Assembly (NCBI GenBank): GCA_023052935.1
Contig: CM041292.1
Location: 93,355,169 to 93,419,168, forward strand
Direction of reading: 5' to 3'
DNA length: 64,000 nucleotides
Source of the DNA: Piezodorus guildinii
Taxonomy: Eukaryota > Arthropoda > Insecta > Hemiptera > Pentatomidae
Below are positions 33,050-45,179 of the stretch, one piece after another. The position numbers were made by a program, and so were the translations under genes. Position 1 is the stretch's first letter; every line of letters begins with the position of its first letter. The notes under the pieces are model-generated. The model ran no database searches. It was not told the DNA's origin and worked only from the letters and a program-made list of their open reading frames with translations.

Positions 33050-34290
33050 AAAATAGCCTAAAAAGTAATGCACTGCAAGTCCAACTTAACCTCAACCCTA
33101 CAGAAAAATCCATCAGTTATGCCAAAGCCACAGCCACAGGCTGTATTTCTATACGAGAAAATGCAATAGTTTTACAAACATTTCCCGGTATAAAGCAAAA
33201 AGAGTATGTTTTAAAAATCCAAAATTCATTCGTTATACTTCTAGAATTTCAAACTCTCGATTTTGCATTCATTTTAATAGCAAAGATGTAGTAGACCGCC
33301 TTTTGAACAATCATAAGTCAATTCTTATTGATAACAAAGAAATTTTCATAAAAAGACTAATCAACCCGGCTAAGCGTATAATTATCTCAAATGCTTGGCC
33401 TTCAATTCCACATGCGACAATAGAAAACGGACTAAAAAGGTCAGGCCTCAGTTTAGTCCATCCACTTTCTCAGGGCCGGGTACCCACGTCCCAACGTGTA
33501 CTTAGTTTTTGACAACAACTCTACATCCCACCCGAGGACCTCAGTAAGCTTCCATCATCTATACTAATAGAAAAAGATAATGTTTCCTACCGAATTTTTC
33601 TTCCTGAAGGTATTTTAACCTGTTTTATATGTAAACAACCTGGTCCCGTATTTACTGATTGCCCTGAAAGTGAAAATGACAATAATATTTAAGGACATCA
33701 AAGAAGTGAAAATAGATTCAATAATTTAAATCCCAACATAAACAACAATAGTAAACAAATAAATGCAAACCATTCCCTCTTAGATACACCTGACCATACG
33801 ATCCCCAATAGTGTAATACTACAGCCAACACTAACCGGTTGCCAATACGATAAGATAACAATAAGCCAAGATACGGCTTTAAATGTGGACAACAATTTAA
33901 TATTAATACCGACGCCTGATTCAGGCGTCAAACGATGCCACTTAAGTCCTCCTCCTTCCTCCATACTCTATACCCACTATGGAGCTTAACTTAATAGATC
34001 CCCAAGAAGAATGTGAAGACATAAACAATTTCGAAGATTTTCCTCCAATGACAGCTACCCAATATGTTTATAAAAAACCTAAACAAAACGATTCTCATTA
34101 CATCGTAAATTTTGAGGAATCCCGACAGTCCATAGAGAAAAACCAAAAGTACCCCATATCGTTCAATGATATGATAAAATTTATGGAAATGTTCTCGAAT
34201 TCTAATAATTGGGGTGAATTAGTTGAAGAATTCACAAGCGATATAGGTCTAAAGAATATGTTAGTCGATGCAAAAAATCTCTGACAGACC
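33050..34290 (+). pseudogene. LINE ORF1 (Gag-like), decayed and without ORF2
   Basis: ORF1 of jockey-superfamily LINEs encodes an RNA-binding Gag-like protein. Recognisable segments in order: KSISYAKATA (about 33107); VVDRLLNNHKSILID; IIISNAWPSIPHATIENGLK (33380-33440); LYIPPEDLSKLPSSILI; and a single zinc-knuckle remnant CFICKQPGPVFTDC near 33621-33662, with proline where histidine is expected. A variable region follows, then a C-terminal part still open at 33979-34284 (LIDPQEECEDINNFEDFPPM to LVDAKNL). At least three stops (about 33511, 33690, 33988) and earlier frame changes break it. The expected endonuclease-RT ORF2 does not follow; non-coding sequence does. Confidence 0.75.
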
Positions 34291-34760
34291 GTCGTTCCAA
34301 ATCAACTACAAAGAAGCTGCTTAAAAAAATGTATAACTTAAAAGAAACCCTAGTACACCCGGATTACAGTAGTGAACATTAAGTTGCAAAACCAGAGAAA
34401 ATTAAAGATAAGATATGGTTGCTAGAATCCCGGGATCTGAAAAACCTTCCAAGGAAAAACCAGGAGAGCTATCTTCCGAGGAAATCATAACCACTGACCT
34501 GTTGGGTCTACAAGACAACTCTGACCGGCATCCTTGTCTCTGAGCTCATTAATTAGTGAAAAACTAGAAAAACATCTTAAGTGAAATCTGAGTACAGTAA
34601 AATGTTTGTTTTTTTAAATTTTTTATATAAAAAATATGTGAAGAACATTACGTACAATTATTAACACATTTGTAATGAACTTGTGAAATCAAAAATGTAT
34701 GTAGTATGCTAATGACCCAATAAGGGTAGATGCATTTATATAAATAAATAAAATTAGAAA
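34291..34760 (+). other. Possible 3' UTR of the ORF1-only LINE
   Basis: The sequence after ORF1 decays quickly, then runs to an AATAAGGGTAGATGC segment and an ATAAATAAATAAA end near 34750. Repetitive ATAAA ends are common 3' ends of LINEs. No ORF2 remnant is visible. Either ORF2 was deleted or the element was copied as an ORF1-only derivative. Confidence 0.35.
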
Positions 34761-35789
34761 CGTTTAATTTCTCGGTACCAGGATGTTTCCGATCCCGGTT
34801 TCAAAGTATTATTTACTTAATCAATTGATTGGGATATCTACTCTATTTTATCATAGTTGTATTGCACAAAATTGATAGTAGTGACACGAGTTTCTTGAAA
34901 AAAAAAAAAAAAAAAAACAGTCTCAATTATGAATTATAAGCCTTTTGGTCTAAGTTGAATGTATTACTTGTCGAGGAAGGTTATCATAATGTGTAAACGT
35001 TTTACACGTAACTGTGCTTGCAAATTTGTTCTATAAATTTTATATTATTATGAAAATTCTTAAGTATTGGGTTGTCAAATAAGTTTGTAGCGTTTTTCAT
35101 TGTTTCAATTTTTTTTAAAATTATGTTTGCTTGGTCAATAATGTTTACATATTCTAAAAAAGGATTAGATAAGGTGCTTTTAAGCAACAGTTTCAACCGA
35201 GATTCCTTGTCTCTAAGTGGCACTTTGCTTGTTCAAAATGAAAAAGGAAAAACTTAATTTTCTTCGTTTAATGATTTTTATTTCCAAAAAGGAATATCCA
35301 CTGCACAGACTGTTAAAATTTGCAATGTGAATAGAAGATGATGCCTTAAGAGAAAGTGATTTGTTAGGTTCAGAACCGGATATTTTGACTTAAAAGACGC
35401 AAAGCGCTTGGAGTCGTCATTAAAATACGACACGAGATATCACAGAATATAATTGATTAAAATATTTACAGGGATATGAAGTTTTTATTGAAATCAACAG
35501 TAAAAAACTATACGAACATATTATACAACTCAATGCTAATCTTATGATTTTATTGTCTTATTTATTATTATTTTTTTAAATTTTTACTAAGTTATTCTAG
35601 ACATTTTATGGTTGCTGCTTAGCCAACGCGAAATGAACTTCTAAATCAGGCATATGTGAAAATAAACCTTAGATCTATAGGCTGCTGTTTTTAAGATCCT
35701 TTTGGTATCAAAATCTTATTATAGATATTTTATGAGAAAATATCTCGGCTATCATCTCAAAAGTGTTAGAGTCGGTTGCATATATTCTT
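34761..35789. other. AT-rich DNA with a possible mariner end
   Basis: An ATTGGGTTGTCAAATAAG motif (about 35067-35084) resembles mariner terminal repeats, but no partner or transposase is nearby. A poly(A) run lies at 34899-34917. A minus-strand frame (35002-35223) is lysine- and asparagine-rich and not recognised. Confidence 0.3.
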
Positions 35790-36590
35790 GGAGGATTCAA
35801 ATTTTAATATTATATCAATTAACATTAATTTAATAACAGACAGATCTTTTCTTTGTTTGCACATGTTGTAAGATATGTATTTAAGTTTGTTTATTAATTT
35901 GTTAATTTTGAGGTCAAGAAACACATCAGAAAATATTTAAATTTTTTACCGATGTTTATTATTTACAATTTTTGAGTTGAGTATATTTGTTGAATAAATT
36001 CGTACCAGATTGATTGCTGATGATACCAACGTGTTGACGTCACTGTTGTTTATTTTCCAGTTGGCTGCTATCTATTTGACCGGATCCACTAGCCATTTTA
36101 TGGGTTTCAAGTGATTTGTTCAGGAACCATGAAGAATTTAGAAACTAAAAAAAAAAAGAAATGTTATGTGTGGAATTATTATAGTTTGCTGAAAAACACT
36201 CAATTAATTTATTTTTTTAAAGTGGACTCTTATAGGGATGATGACCCTTGGCCAGCTTAAATTATTACTCAAAGAAAAACAAAATAGTGGGTAGTAACAG
36301 TAAATAGAGGTAAGTACACTAAAAACATATTCTGTATAAAGAAACCAAAAAGATTTACTAGACTATTGTTATAATGCATACTATTATTATAATATCTATT
36401 ATAAATTACAGGACGGGTATACCTTTTTTTCAAAATCCGATAACATAAATAAATCATTACAAAGATATCATCATTGTAAATGTAGAGTCTGACTGTAAAA
36501 CGGGAATGGCTTACTAAAGGATTAATTTTTACATGTATAAATACAAAGCACATTCTATATTATCTATGTTTAAAAAAAAAAAAATTTAAG
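35790..36590. repeat. Old dispersed repeat, copy 2 of the colinear pair
   Basis: Shares ordered landmarks with 29390-30190 (ACAGATCTTTT, TTTGTTTGCAC, AGAAACTAAAAAAA, AACAGTAAATAG, TGTAAATGTAGAGT, GTAAAACGGGAATG). It lacks the (TA)n interruption. No protein is recognised. Confidence 0.55.
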
Positions 36591-36960
36591 GTATAATATG
36601 TTCAAAAAAAGTAAATTTTAAAAAACTATTTGTATTCTCTATGTATATTTCCGGATTAGGCTTTCTGGATTTTCAGCAATTTGATTGGTACTAAAATGTT
36701 TAAATAAAAATCATTATAGGTGTTTAACTTCCACTTTATCCAAAGAACAAACTGTTCGCATATCCTTTTGATTATTTATTGATAGTATAGGTTTTTGTAA
36801 TTCATATAGTAATAATGTAGTAGTAAACAGAAAATAGTTCATGAACATAACGATTGGCAATGTCCTGATCTCGAAAATCATATTATTTTTCCTTTGTCTT
36901 CAATATTAATCAAGTTTTCGGGAAATTACATCTCTTATAATTTATGACCAATATATTTCC
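36591..36960. other. AT-rich intergenic DNA
   Basis: No signal that I can support. Confidence 0.3.
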
Positions 36961-37350
36961 GATTATAAATAATTTATTTATTGAGATATATTACAATTTG
37001 TTACAAAAAGAACAATAATAATAGTGATATGAGACCACATTCATACAATATATACAGAAAATAATAATAATAGTCAAATTACATAAAATAGAAAATAAAT
37101 AAATTCATATATAATATATATATATATACAATAAAATAATAATAAATAAAAAAACAAAACAAATCAAAACTACAACCTATAATTGATATAAATAAAAATT
37201 TGGCAAATAAATAAACATCATACAAACAATCATAGCTATATACAATATATACAACTGCTAAAGGGACCCCAGACCGCGCTTTTCCCTCCACTTGTGGAGA
37301 AAAATCGGAATCCAAGAGATACCAACGCCTCTATCTCAGTCGCATCACTG
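36961..37350 (-). mobile_element. Type C LINE, 3' part, left of the hAT insertion
   Basis: The minus-strand tail (ATTGTAATATATCTCAATAAAT complement, 36970-36990) and body match 14636-14803 plus 19669-19784. The copy continues beyond the inserted hAT-type element at 39980. Confidence 0.6.
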
Positions 37351-37358
37351 GTGTGAGC

Positions 37359-39971
37359 CAGAGATGGGCAAAATCGCATTCGGATATACGAATACGAATG
37401 CATTCGGGAAGATCGAGTTTTGGAAATACGAATACGAATGCAATCGTATTTCAAAAAAGAATACGAACGCATTCGTATTTCGAAAAAATATACGAATACG
37501 AATATATTCACAGATGTAGACAGGTATACGCCCGAATATCACAGGTATGCAAAGGGATACGGTCATATTCCACTGGTGTGGGCCGTATTCCACTGGTCTA
37601 AAAACGTATACGGGCCTGTAAAAGTCAATATGTGCGTATTTGCAGGCGTGAGTTCGAATGCGGTCAATAATATCTTATATTAAAAGACATAAAGTTTAAT
37701 ATTTATGATTTATTTTTAAAAATATGATTCAAATATTGTTGAAATAACTTCTTTAAATACGAATATCTATTTATTTACATATATCAACTCTCATACAGTT
37801 CTCTTCTCTATAATGAAATAATTTAAAAAATATTTCTTAAAATTTATTAATTTGTGGAAAATGAAAAACATTAAAAAAGAAAAGAAATATTATCCCTTTG
37901 ATAAATTTTTTTGAGCTTAAAATTTATATTGAAAGTAAAGTTCAGTAAATATTTTAACATTTCAAACCAACTATGTGAAAATAAACATTCACGCATTCAT
38001 AAATAGGTAAAATGTTGAATTTTAAGCATTTACAGTGTAGGGTTTAGGTAATCCAGGTATGGAATGACTCATTGACTTTTCATGATTATGTTTCTATTTT
38101 CTAAGTTTAGAAGTTTGCTATTATTCCAAAACATTGAAAGTTATAATAATAATAAAATTAATTCTTTATAATGAAGTGAAGTAAAGCGCTAATAAAAGTA
38201 CTTATGTAACATTCAAAGCTGTAATAGAGAGTGATGATAAACGCCAAAAAACATTAGTTTTTATCGTATATACTATATTATTATTAATTTATTCTTATTA
38301 GTAATTTGATATAAAATAAATGCTTTAATTGAAATTCAGTATAATCCTTTTTTTTAATGTTAACTTTGTTTGAAGATAAGTAATATAAAGCCGCCTTAGA
38401 ACCACGGAACATCGGGAACTTTACCATCGGGAATTTTACCATGTTACCTGCCCTGGGATTTTGAACCTATTAAAAGAGGCTAAATATGTGACAAACTTCT
38501 TAGGAAGTATTGCAAGACTCAAAAGCAGAAGGAAATCCCTAAATTAATTAAAAACCAACTAAATAATTTTCACAACAGAGAGAAAAAAAATCTAAATGGA
38601 CTAGGAATATACTAACTAAACTAGGAATAATACCCTTTGCCGTAGAGGCATTTTTAGAAAATAATTCATGAACCTGTTTCTATTTCCTATGAAAATGAAT
38701 GTAGTATATTCTAAAACATTAAAGTGGTATAAAAAAAATAATAATAACAAAAATAATTGGTTATAATGAAGTGAAGTAAAGCGCGAATAAAAATGAATAT
38801 GAAACAATTATTAATATTTATATCATTAATTGTTACATATTCACTTTTAAATCTATAGATTTAAGTTTATTCTGATGAAATAAAAAAATACTTTATGTAT
38901 TATTAATTTTCTTTATTTTAACTATCTCACGATTTCTTTTTACTAGTGTTAAGAATAAATGGATAAATATTAAAGAAACTTAAATTAACTGGAGAAATAA
39001 AAAATGTAAAAATAAACTTTTTCCAGGTTATTATTTTTCAATTCGCATATAAGAAAAGCATAATAGACCGTTATAAAGCTACAGATTTTACAGAAAATGT
39101 TAAATAATATAAAAAGTATCATCTTAATTATGATTGTATATAGTAATTATGTTATTTTATTTAATCTAAAATATATACTTCCGAAGAAATTCAGTTCTTT
39201 TTTCAACATTAACTATTTATTTAAAATTGACCACTATTAATTAATCACTTTTAATGTACTGATTTTTCCTACAAATAAAATTGTTGGGAGACTGGATGAA
39301 ACTTTAATACTTAAACTTTACTTATTCTTGAATCCATATTGTTTATTTTCACATAGTTGGTTTGAAAAGTTAAAATATTTAATGAACTTTACTATCAATA
39401 TAAATTTTAAGCTCAAGAAAAATATATCAAATCGATAATATTTCTTTTCTTTTTTAATGTTTTTCATTTTCCATAAATTAATAAATTTTAAGAAATATTT
39501 TTTAAATTATTTCATTATAGAGAAGAGAACTGTATGAGAGTTGATATATGTAAATAAATAGATATTCGTATTTAAAGAAGTAATTTCAACAATATTTGAA
39601 TCATATTTTTTAAAAAATTCATAAATATTAAACTTTATGTCTTTTAATATAAGATATCATTGACCGCATTCGAATTCACTTCTGCAAATGTGCACATATT
39701 GACTTGTACACAGACCCCGTATACGTTTTTAGACCAGTGGAATACGGCCCACACCAGTGGAATATGACCGTATCCCTTTGCATACCTCTGAAATTCGGGC
39801 GTATACCTGTCTACATCTGTGAGTATATTCGTATTCGTATATTTTTTCGAAATACGAATGCATTCGTATTCTTTTTTGAAATACGATTGCATTCGTATTC
39901 GTATTTTCAAAACTCGATCTTCCCGAATGCATTCGTATTCGTATATCCGAATGCGATTTTGCCCATCTCTG
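37359..39971. mobile_element. hAT-type element with about 630-bp terminal inverted repeats
   Basis: The element starts CAGAGATGGGC (37359) and ends GCCCATCTCTG (39971), and is flanked on both sides by GTGTGAGC (37351-37358, 39972-39979), an 8-bp target duplication. The inverted repeats cover 37359-37986 and 39341-39971 and are highly similar throughout. Their outer 160 bp are packed with ATTCGTAT/ATACGAAT and GAATGCATTC words, candidate subterminal transposase sites. CAGxGxTGGGC ends and 8-bp duplications are typical of hAT. The 1.35-kb inside has no transposase and contains a diverged internal duplication (38100-38200 and 38690-38800). The several overlapping open frames in the arms are mirror images of each other and not genes. 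Confidence 0.88.
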
Positions 39972-39979
39972 GTGTGAGC

Positions 39980-40140
39980 CAGTGGAGGCTGAGTTAGGGC
40001 GCTGTAGCCACAAACATACAGTACATGAGTGGAGGATCTGACCAGTGTCAGAACTCCAATTAAAATGTTTTCAATACGTCTCGCGGCCACTGCCGTTTCA
40101 ATCTTCGAGGAGGATTGTACGGATGGGTGGTGCTGGATAT
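39980..40140 (-). mobile_element. Type C LINE, right of the hAT insertion
   Basis: Landmarks GGAGGATCTGACCAGTG (40031) and CACTGCCGTTTCAATC (40088) correspond to GGAGGATCTAGCCAGTG (46792) and CACCGTTTCAACC (46847) of the type B copy. This shows that LINE types B and C share this part of the 3' UTR. Confidence 0.6.
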
Positions 40141-41084
40141 CAATATATAGATTATTTTTTTGTCTTGATAGCGCTTTACTGATTCCAAAACTATCAAAAT
40201 CAAGTTATGGACGTATATATAGGTGACATCTTATTTTTTGTTTGTTTTATGATTAATACCTCTGTACTGATTCTATAACTCTTTAGAATTTTTTTTCCGG
40301 CCTTCGAAAATTATAAAGTTAAAAGCGTTTATATAGGCTAGATTTCAATTTTTTATTTTATTTTATTTATTTTTTATTATATTCGTCGCAGAGCCCTGAT
40401 CTTAAAACTTAATGCAATTTTTTCTTTATGTTAAAAAATAATTGAGATACAGGGGGTATTTACGGGTAATATTTCAATTTTGTTTTTTCCTTTTTTATAA
40501 TCATTCGCCCGGTTTCTTGGCTAGAAAACAATAATAACATTTTTCTCTATCTTCAAAAATAACAGTTATTAAATTAAATATTTTTAATCGGCTGGTATTT
40601 CAAAATTAATCGGCGGATATAAAAAGAAATATATTATTCCTCATTAACATAAACTCAATAACTTCGTTATTATAAATTTAAGTTTCTTTTTTTTTTTGCA
40701 GAGAATAATCTTGATCGGAAAATTGAAATTTAATGTATAACGGTCCAAAAGCAAATGAATCTTTCACTAATATGCGAGGTATATAAAAAAAATAATAATA
40801 AAATAAAATAAAATAATAATAATAATAAAACGATTACTTAGTTTTATCCGCTTTTCATCACTCTCCAATCATTACCTTGTACAACTTTGGATATAAAATA
40901 ACATTTTTTTTTCTAAAATATAGCTTTCCAACTGTATATGATCCATCTATATTACTATTCTAATGATGGTGAGAAAACATCTAACAGAAAATATTTTTCT
41001 ACAATTTTCAATTGTAACAAAACCAGCATGGCATTCTTAAAAGAGAAGATTTTATAAGGCTGAAGTTTTTCTTATTTATAAATC
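40141..41084. repeat. AT-rich DNA including repeat family F/G landmarks
   Basis: Positions 40420-40620 (AAAAAATAATTGAGATACAGGGGG, then TTAATCGGCTGGTATTTC, quoted in parts) resemble 43808-43985. The rest is AT-rich with (AATA)n near 40790-40830. Confidence 0.4.
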
Positions 41085-41420
41085 TGGAGTGTGTCTTTGC
41101 TTGGCTTGGTGTCGACGATTCTTGCTGTCACCTTCTTGCCGTAGAAGGGAGGGATCAGATATTGCACCCCACGACATCCTACCACGAAGGCTATCGGGAC
41201 CAAGGCTAAGGGTGGGAGGTAAAAATATGCAAATCTGGCCCCACCCCCTCCATTAGAGCTCTAGCTTTAATTAAAGTGAAGGGGTGGGAGGGGGGAGGGA
41301 AAAGGGGGTTGACATCCAATTACAGAGCGCTACTGTTCGGACACTCCTAACTGGCTATCTTACTCCTCACGCCATCTCAAAAATCTCAGCTACCTTCTTC
41401 TTTGAGGGTATTATCTTATT
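41085..41420. promoter_or_regulatory. GC-richer island 7 with octamer and palindromic homeodomain site
   Basis: About 335 bp. It contains an exact POU octamer ATGCAAAT (41227-41234), the perfect 12-bp palindrome CTTTAATTAAAG (41265-41276) about 30 bp away, and GAAAAGGGGGTTGAC (about 41299-41313, Kruppel-like), with purine-rich GGGGTGGGAGGGGGG between. It also has GAGCTC near 41257. No transposon or coding signal is seen. This is the most motif-dense island, but regulatory function is inferred. Confidence 0.45.
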
Positions 41421-41880
41421 TTACATTTCTTAACAAAATAACCTTTCTAAACGTCACAAGAAGTAGAAATTTTCTTAATCTGACCAATGCTTTTCATACT
41501 AGCAATAAAAGATTGCAAATTGGAGTTTGCAATTAAGCCAAAAACGCTCCGGCAGGAACTATATGATCACAAGCACAAAAAGGATTGAGAAAAGCTTTGG
41601 AAATTATAAAACATAAATTTGTGACAATTTGAAAAACTTTTTATGTATTTATAGGTAGGCAGGAAAGGGGTTTGTTGGATAATAAATGACAAAATTATTA
41701 CGTTGACATGTATTTAGGTATCAATAATTTGGGAACTTTTAAAGGAAGAATGTCTGGTAAAAAAAAAATTAGTTCTGAACCAATTTCAATGATTCTTTTT
41801 ACTTTCAGTTACTATATATAGTAAGCGAAAGTAAGTAGCAAAAATTTTCGAATTCCAGTTTTCAACGAAAATACATGTTT
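41421..41880. other. AT-rich intergenic DNA
   Basis: No gene or repeat end recognised. Confidence 0.3.
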
Positions 41881-42300
41881 TAGGGTCCCCTGAGTCCAAA
41901 TAACCAAGTCCCGCAAAATGGTCTGTGTGTCTGTGTGTCCATGTGTCCGGAACTGAAACTTCATATTTAAGACTACTACGCCCGAGATGTCACAGCAACT
42001 TTTTCACTAAAATCGGCTGACCAGAAGTCCTAGTTAATCTCATGCATTTTGCACCTTTTTGCGATTTTCTCAAAAACGGCTTGAACGATTTTGATTAAAC
42101 TCGCTATATCGATGTAAAATTTAATATCATGTAGATTTCATTCTCATTGAAATAGCCTGATGGGGCTTAAATGCAGATATTTTAAATTTTCTTCCTCTAA
42201 AGTATCTTTAATTTTGTAGATTTAAAAAAATTAGGCACATCATCTTATTAGAATTGATAAATAACGCCTAAATATGCAAGTTAAGCAAATTCTTCAACCG
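41881..42300. repeat. Probable dispersed repeat with GTCTGTGTG and AAAACGGCTTGAACG words
   Basis: TGTGTGTCTGTGTGTCCATG (41919-41938) and CTCAAAAACGGCTTGAACG (about 42069) are words that I associate with common non-coding repeats of insect genomes. A weak similar stretch (CACAAAACGGATTTTGAT) is at 45854. The family is not identified. Confidence 0.3.
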
Positions 42301-43540
42301 CTTGGCCGATAGACGGCGCTGTCATCGCTGTCGCTGTATCAAAACTTTTGGCGGGACAGTTCCAATTTTTCAAAATTTGTCCCGCGTCCCGCGACGTTTT
42401 TCTGAAGTCCCGACTTTTACAATTAAGTTAAATTCTATATCTATGAAAATCGTTGTTTTGCTTTCTAAAATCCTACGAGCTACAACGACTAACATATTGC
42501 TTTTGCTACCCAGTTACATTGTATTTGTCTCTCAGATGGTACACTTCGTGTTCGTACTGAATGCTAGCAAGCTAATTAAACAAATAAATATTACAGATCT
42601 GCTACTTACAATAGAAAATTAAGGTAAGTAATTTATTTATATGTTTCATAAATACATAAATTGTCCTAAACTCAGCTTGAAATAATCGTAGTCATATATT
42701 GATGACAAAAATTATATCACCGACCTTAACCTTAAAAGAAATTTTAGAAAGAAATATACGAATAAAAGTTTGCTAATATTTATAGTCAATCAAACTACTA
42801 CTTCGTTATAAACAACAATAAAACATGTTCATGTAAATTATGTTTAATGCAAATTAATTCGGCGAAATTTGGCCGATGTGAAACGAATATTTGTACTGTA
42901 TATGTTTACAACATTTTAGTAATTTTTTTAAATTCTCATAGACATATAATATTGTAATTTACTAAACAACAGTTAGATAATCACAAATTAACTTAAAATT
43001 GAATTTATCTATAAGATTCAAAACATATAATTATAAGTATTTTACAGTAAATCAAATATCTATATCAGAAAAATCAAAATTAAGTGTTTGAATTTGAAAG
43101 CCATTTTATGTGTCAAATATAATTTGACAAATTCTTGTGAAGATTTTTTACAATATGTTAAGATGACAAAAATTTAATGAAACAAGTTCAATAAAATAAA
43201 AAATATGTCAAGGACTAAAGTATTATACATTTTTGATATTTATAAATTGTTCTTATGTTAAAAATAAAAAATATTAAGATATTATTTTTATTCCGTATAA
43301 CGAATTTTTGTTGATCCCTTCCCTCTCCTTCAGAGTTCCGCTTTGCCCTTCTAAAAATCTAGTCACCTTATTTTAACACGGAGTGATGAAAAGCCAAAAA
43401 AAACTTACTGAATTTCGTAGTTAATATAATAACATATTATTTAATAACATCTTTCTATAAAAATCAAATTTAAATAATTCTTTAACAATTTATTTTCGTT
43501 TCTAAATTTGTTTAAAAATTCTTAAATTTATATTAATAAG
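42301..43540. other. AT-rich intergenic DNA
   Basis: A small GC-richer patch (42295-42410: GCCGATAGACGGCGCTGTC, GTCCCGCGTCCCGCG) at the left, then AT-rich sequence. The frame 42302-42622 is not supported as a gene. Confidence 0.3.
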
Positions 43541-44050
43541 AGACGTAAGTGAAAGTCGTGTGTTGCGCGCACCAGATTTTTTTCATTATGTAGGAAATAT
43601 AATTCTCTATGACTTTGTTTGGTATTTATTTATTAATAAGGAAAAACGGATCTGTTTTTATTCGTTATTCGGATTCTATGTATCTTATAACGCAAAATCT
43701 CAAATTTTGAGGGGGAGGAGGAGGTAATTTTTTTTCTTTGTTTGGTCGATGACAAAGGTTAATTACTGAAAATAATAAACCATAACTTTCTACATATATT
43801 TCTCTATATTAAAAAATAACTGAGTTATGGTGTATTTATAGATAAAATTTCAATTGTTTTATTATAGGCTTTTTGGTTAAAAACATTATTATTTTTTTTT
43901 TTCAATATCTTCATAAATAACTGAGTTATTGAATTAAATCACTATTAATTGGCTGAAATTTTAAAAATAACCAACTGATATCAACAACTATGTGTTAGAA
44001 TCATGCTTGCATGACTTAGTATTTTTGTGGTAAATTAAAAAAAAAAATTG
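43541..44050. repeat. Dispersed repeat family F, copy 2
   Basis: GTCGTGTGTTGCGCGCACCAG (43553-43573, in part), TTATTCGTTATTCGG and AATTTTGAGGGGGAGGAGG match the copy at 30670-31070. The right part (43808-43985) resembles 40420-40620. Confidence 0.5.
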
Positions 44051-44073
44051 GTCCTCTAGTTTCGGAGATATAT

Positions 44074-44930
44074 CGCGGACGGTGCACCCTGGGCAAAATC
44101 ACCAATTTAGGTGGACCAAAGTCAAGCCAAAATTTTGGGATTTTCCAGTGCTTTACCTTTATATTATTAGTTTGCAAGACCCTTAATACTAATATTTTAC
44201 GCCATACCGTTTTTCAAATAAACACTAAATAAGAGAATCGTTTCTGTTCAAACAAATGCCTAATAACCGGATTATCTTTATTCGATGGTAATTTATTGTG
44301 TTCAAGGTGTATTTAGAGCAAAGTCTTTTTGCTTTTATTTAACAATGGACATTGTTGAGACAGCTAAGACATTATATTTCCAAACTCGTAAATATACATT
44401 GCAATCTCACCTGTAGAGTGAATTAAGCAATTTGTAAATGTATACCGCTATTCAATAAAGAAAAACTATATAACCCTAAAGTTAACCGAAGGATTTGTTT
44501 CATCAATCCTTCTAGTCTAAAGAATTTTCGTGATTTTTTGCATTTTTGGTGATACATAATTTTTTTCAGACACAACACTCCGAATCGAAAGTTGTACAAT
44601 CTATAATTTCAAGAATTTCCTAAATGATATAAAATACCTCTATTAGCAGGTTTTAGCAACTCCGAGCCATAATTAGATGGTTTGTATATTTTTTTCCGTA
44701 TCCTGATACTTTAAACGTAAAATGTATTGAAGTTTTAGATTTTAACAAATAAATTTGATGTTTGACCACAGTGCACTCGCCATTCGTATAAAAAAAATAA
44801 TTAGTTTTATTATTCTTTCTTATAATTTTTCAAATATTTTTTTACGTAACCTGGGACTCCAAAGGTTAAATATAGACAAGTTTCAGAATTTTGTCCACCT
44901 AAATCGGTCATATTTTCCACCGTGCGGCGG
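44074..44930. mobile_element. Possible DNA transposon with about 40-bp imperfect inverted ends
   Basis: CGGACGGTGCACCC...AATTTAGGTGGACC (44076-44116) is mirrored by GTCCACCTAAATCGG...CCACCGTGCGGCGG (44893-44930). The 857-bp unit has no transposase. Family F sequence lies on both sides (to 44050 and from 44931), so it may have inserted into such a copy. Confidence 0.45.
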
Positions 44931-45179
44931 TCAAACGGATTTTTTAATTCGTTATTCGATTCTTGAAACGTAAACTTTCAAACTTTGAGGGTGTGGGTAA
45001 TTTGTATTTAATTGTTTGGTTGTTTACAAAGGTTCATTATTGAAAATAATAAACCAAAATTTTAAGGTTTTCTCTTACCGAGGTCAAGTTATTATGAATT
45101 TCAAATCACTTTGAATTTACTTTTCTTTGCATTTATAATCTCACGGGTCAGTTTTCGAGGTAACAAAGAGGGAAATAAA
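44931..45179. repeat. Dispersed repeat family F, partial copy 3
   Basis: AATTCGTTATTCGATTC and AACTTTGAGGGTGTGGG match 43660-43730. The rest, to 45179, is AT-rich. Confidence 0.4.

Noticed and set aside
37236..37683. Several long overlapping open frames on both strands (also 39644-40090)
   Set aside because: They lie in the mirrored arms of the hAT-type element and come from the repeated ATACGAAT words; no protein family is encoded.
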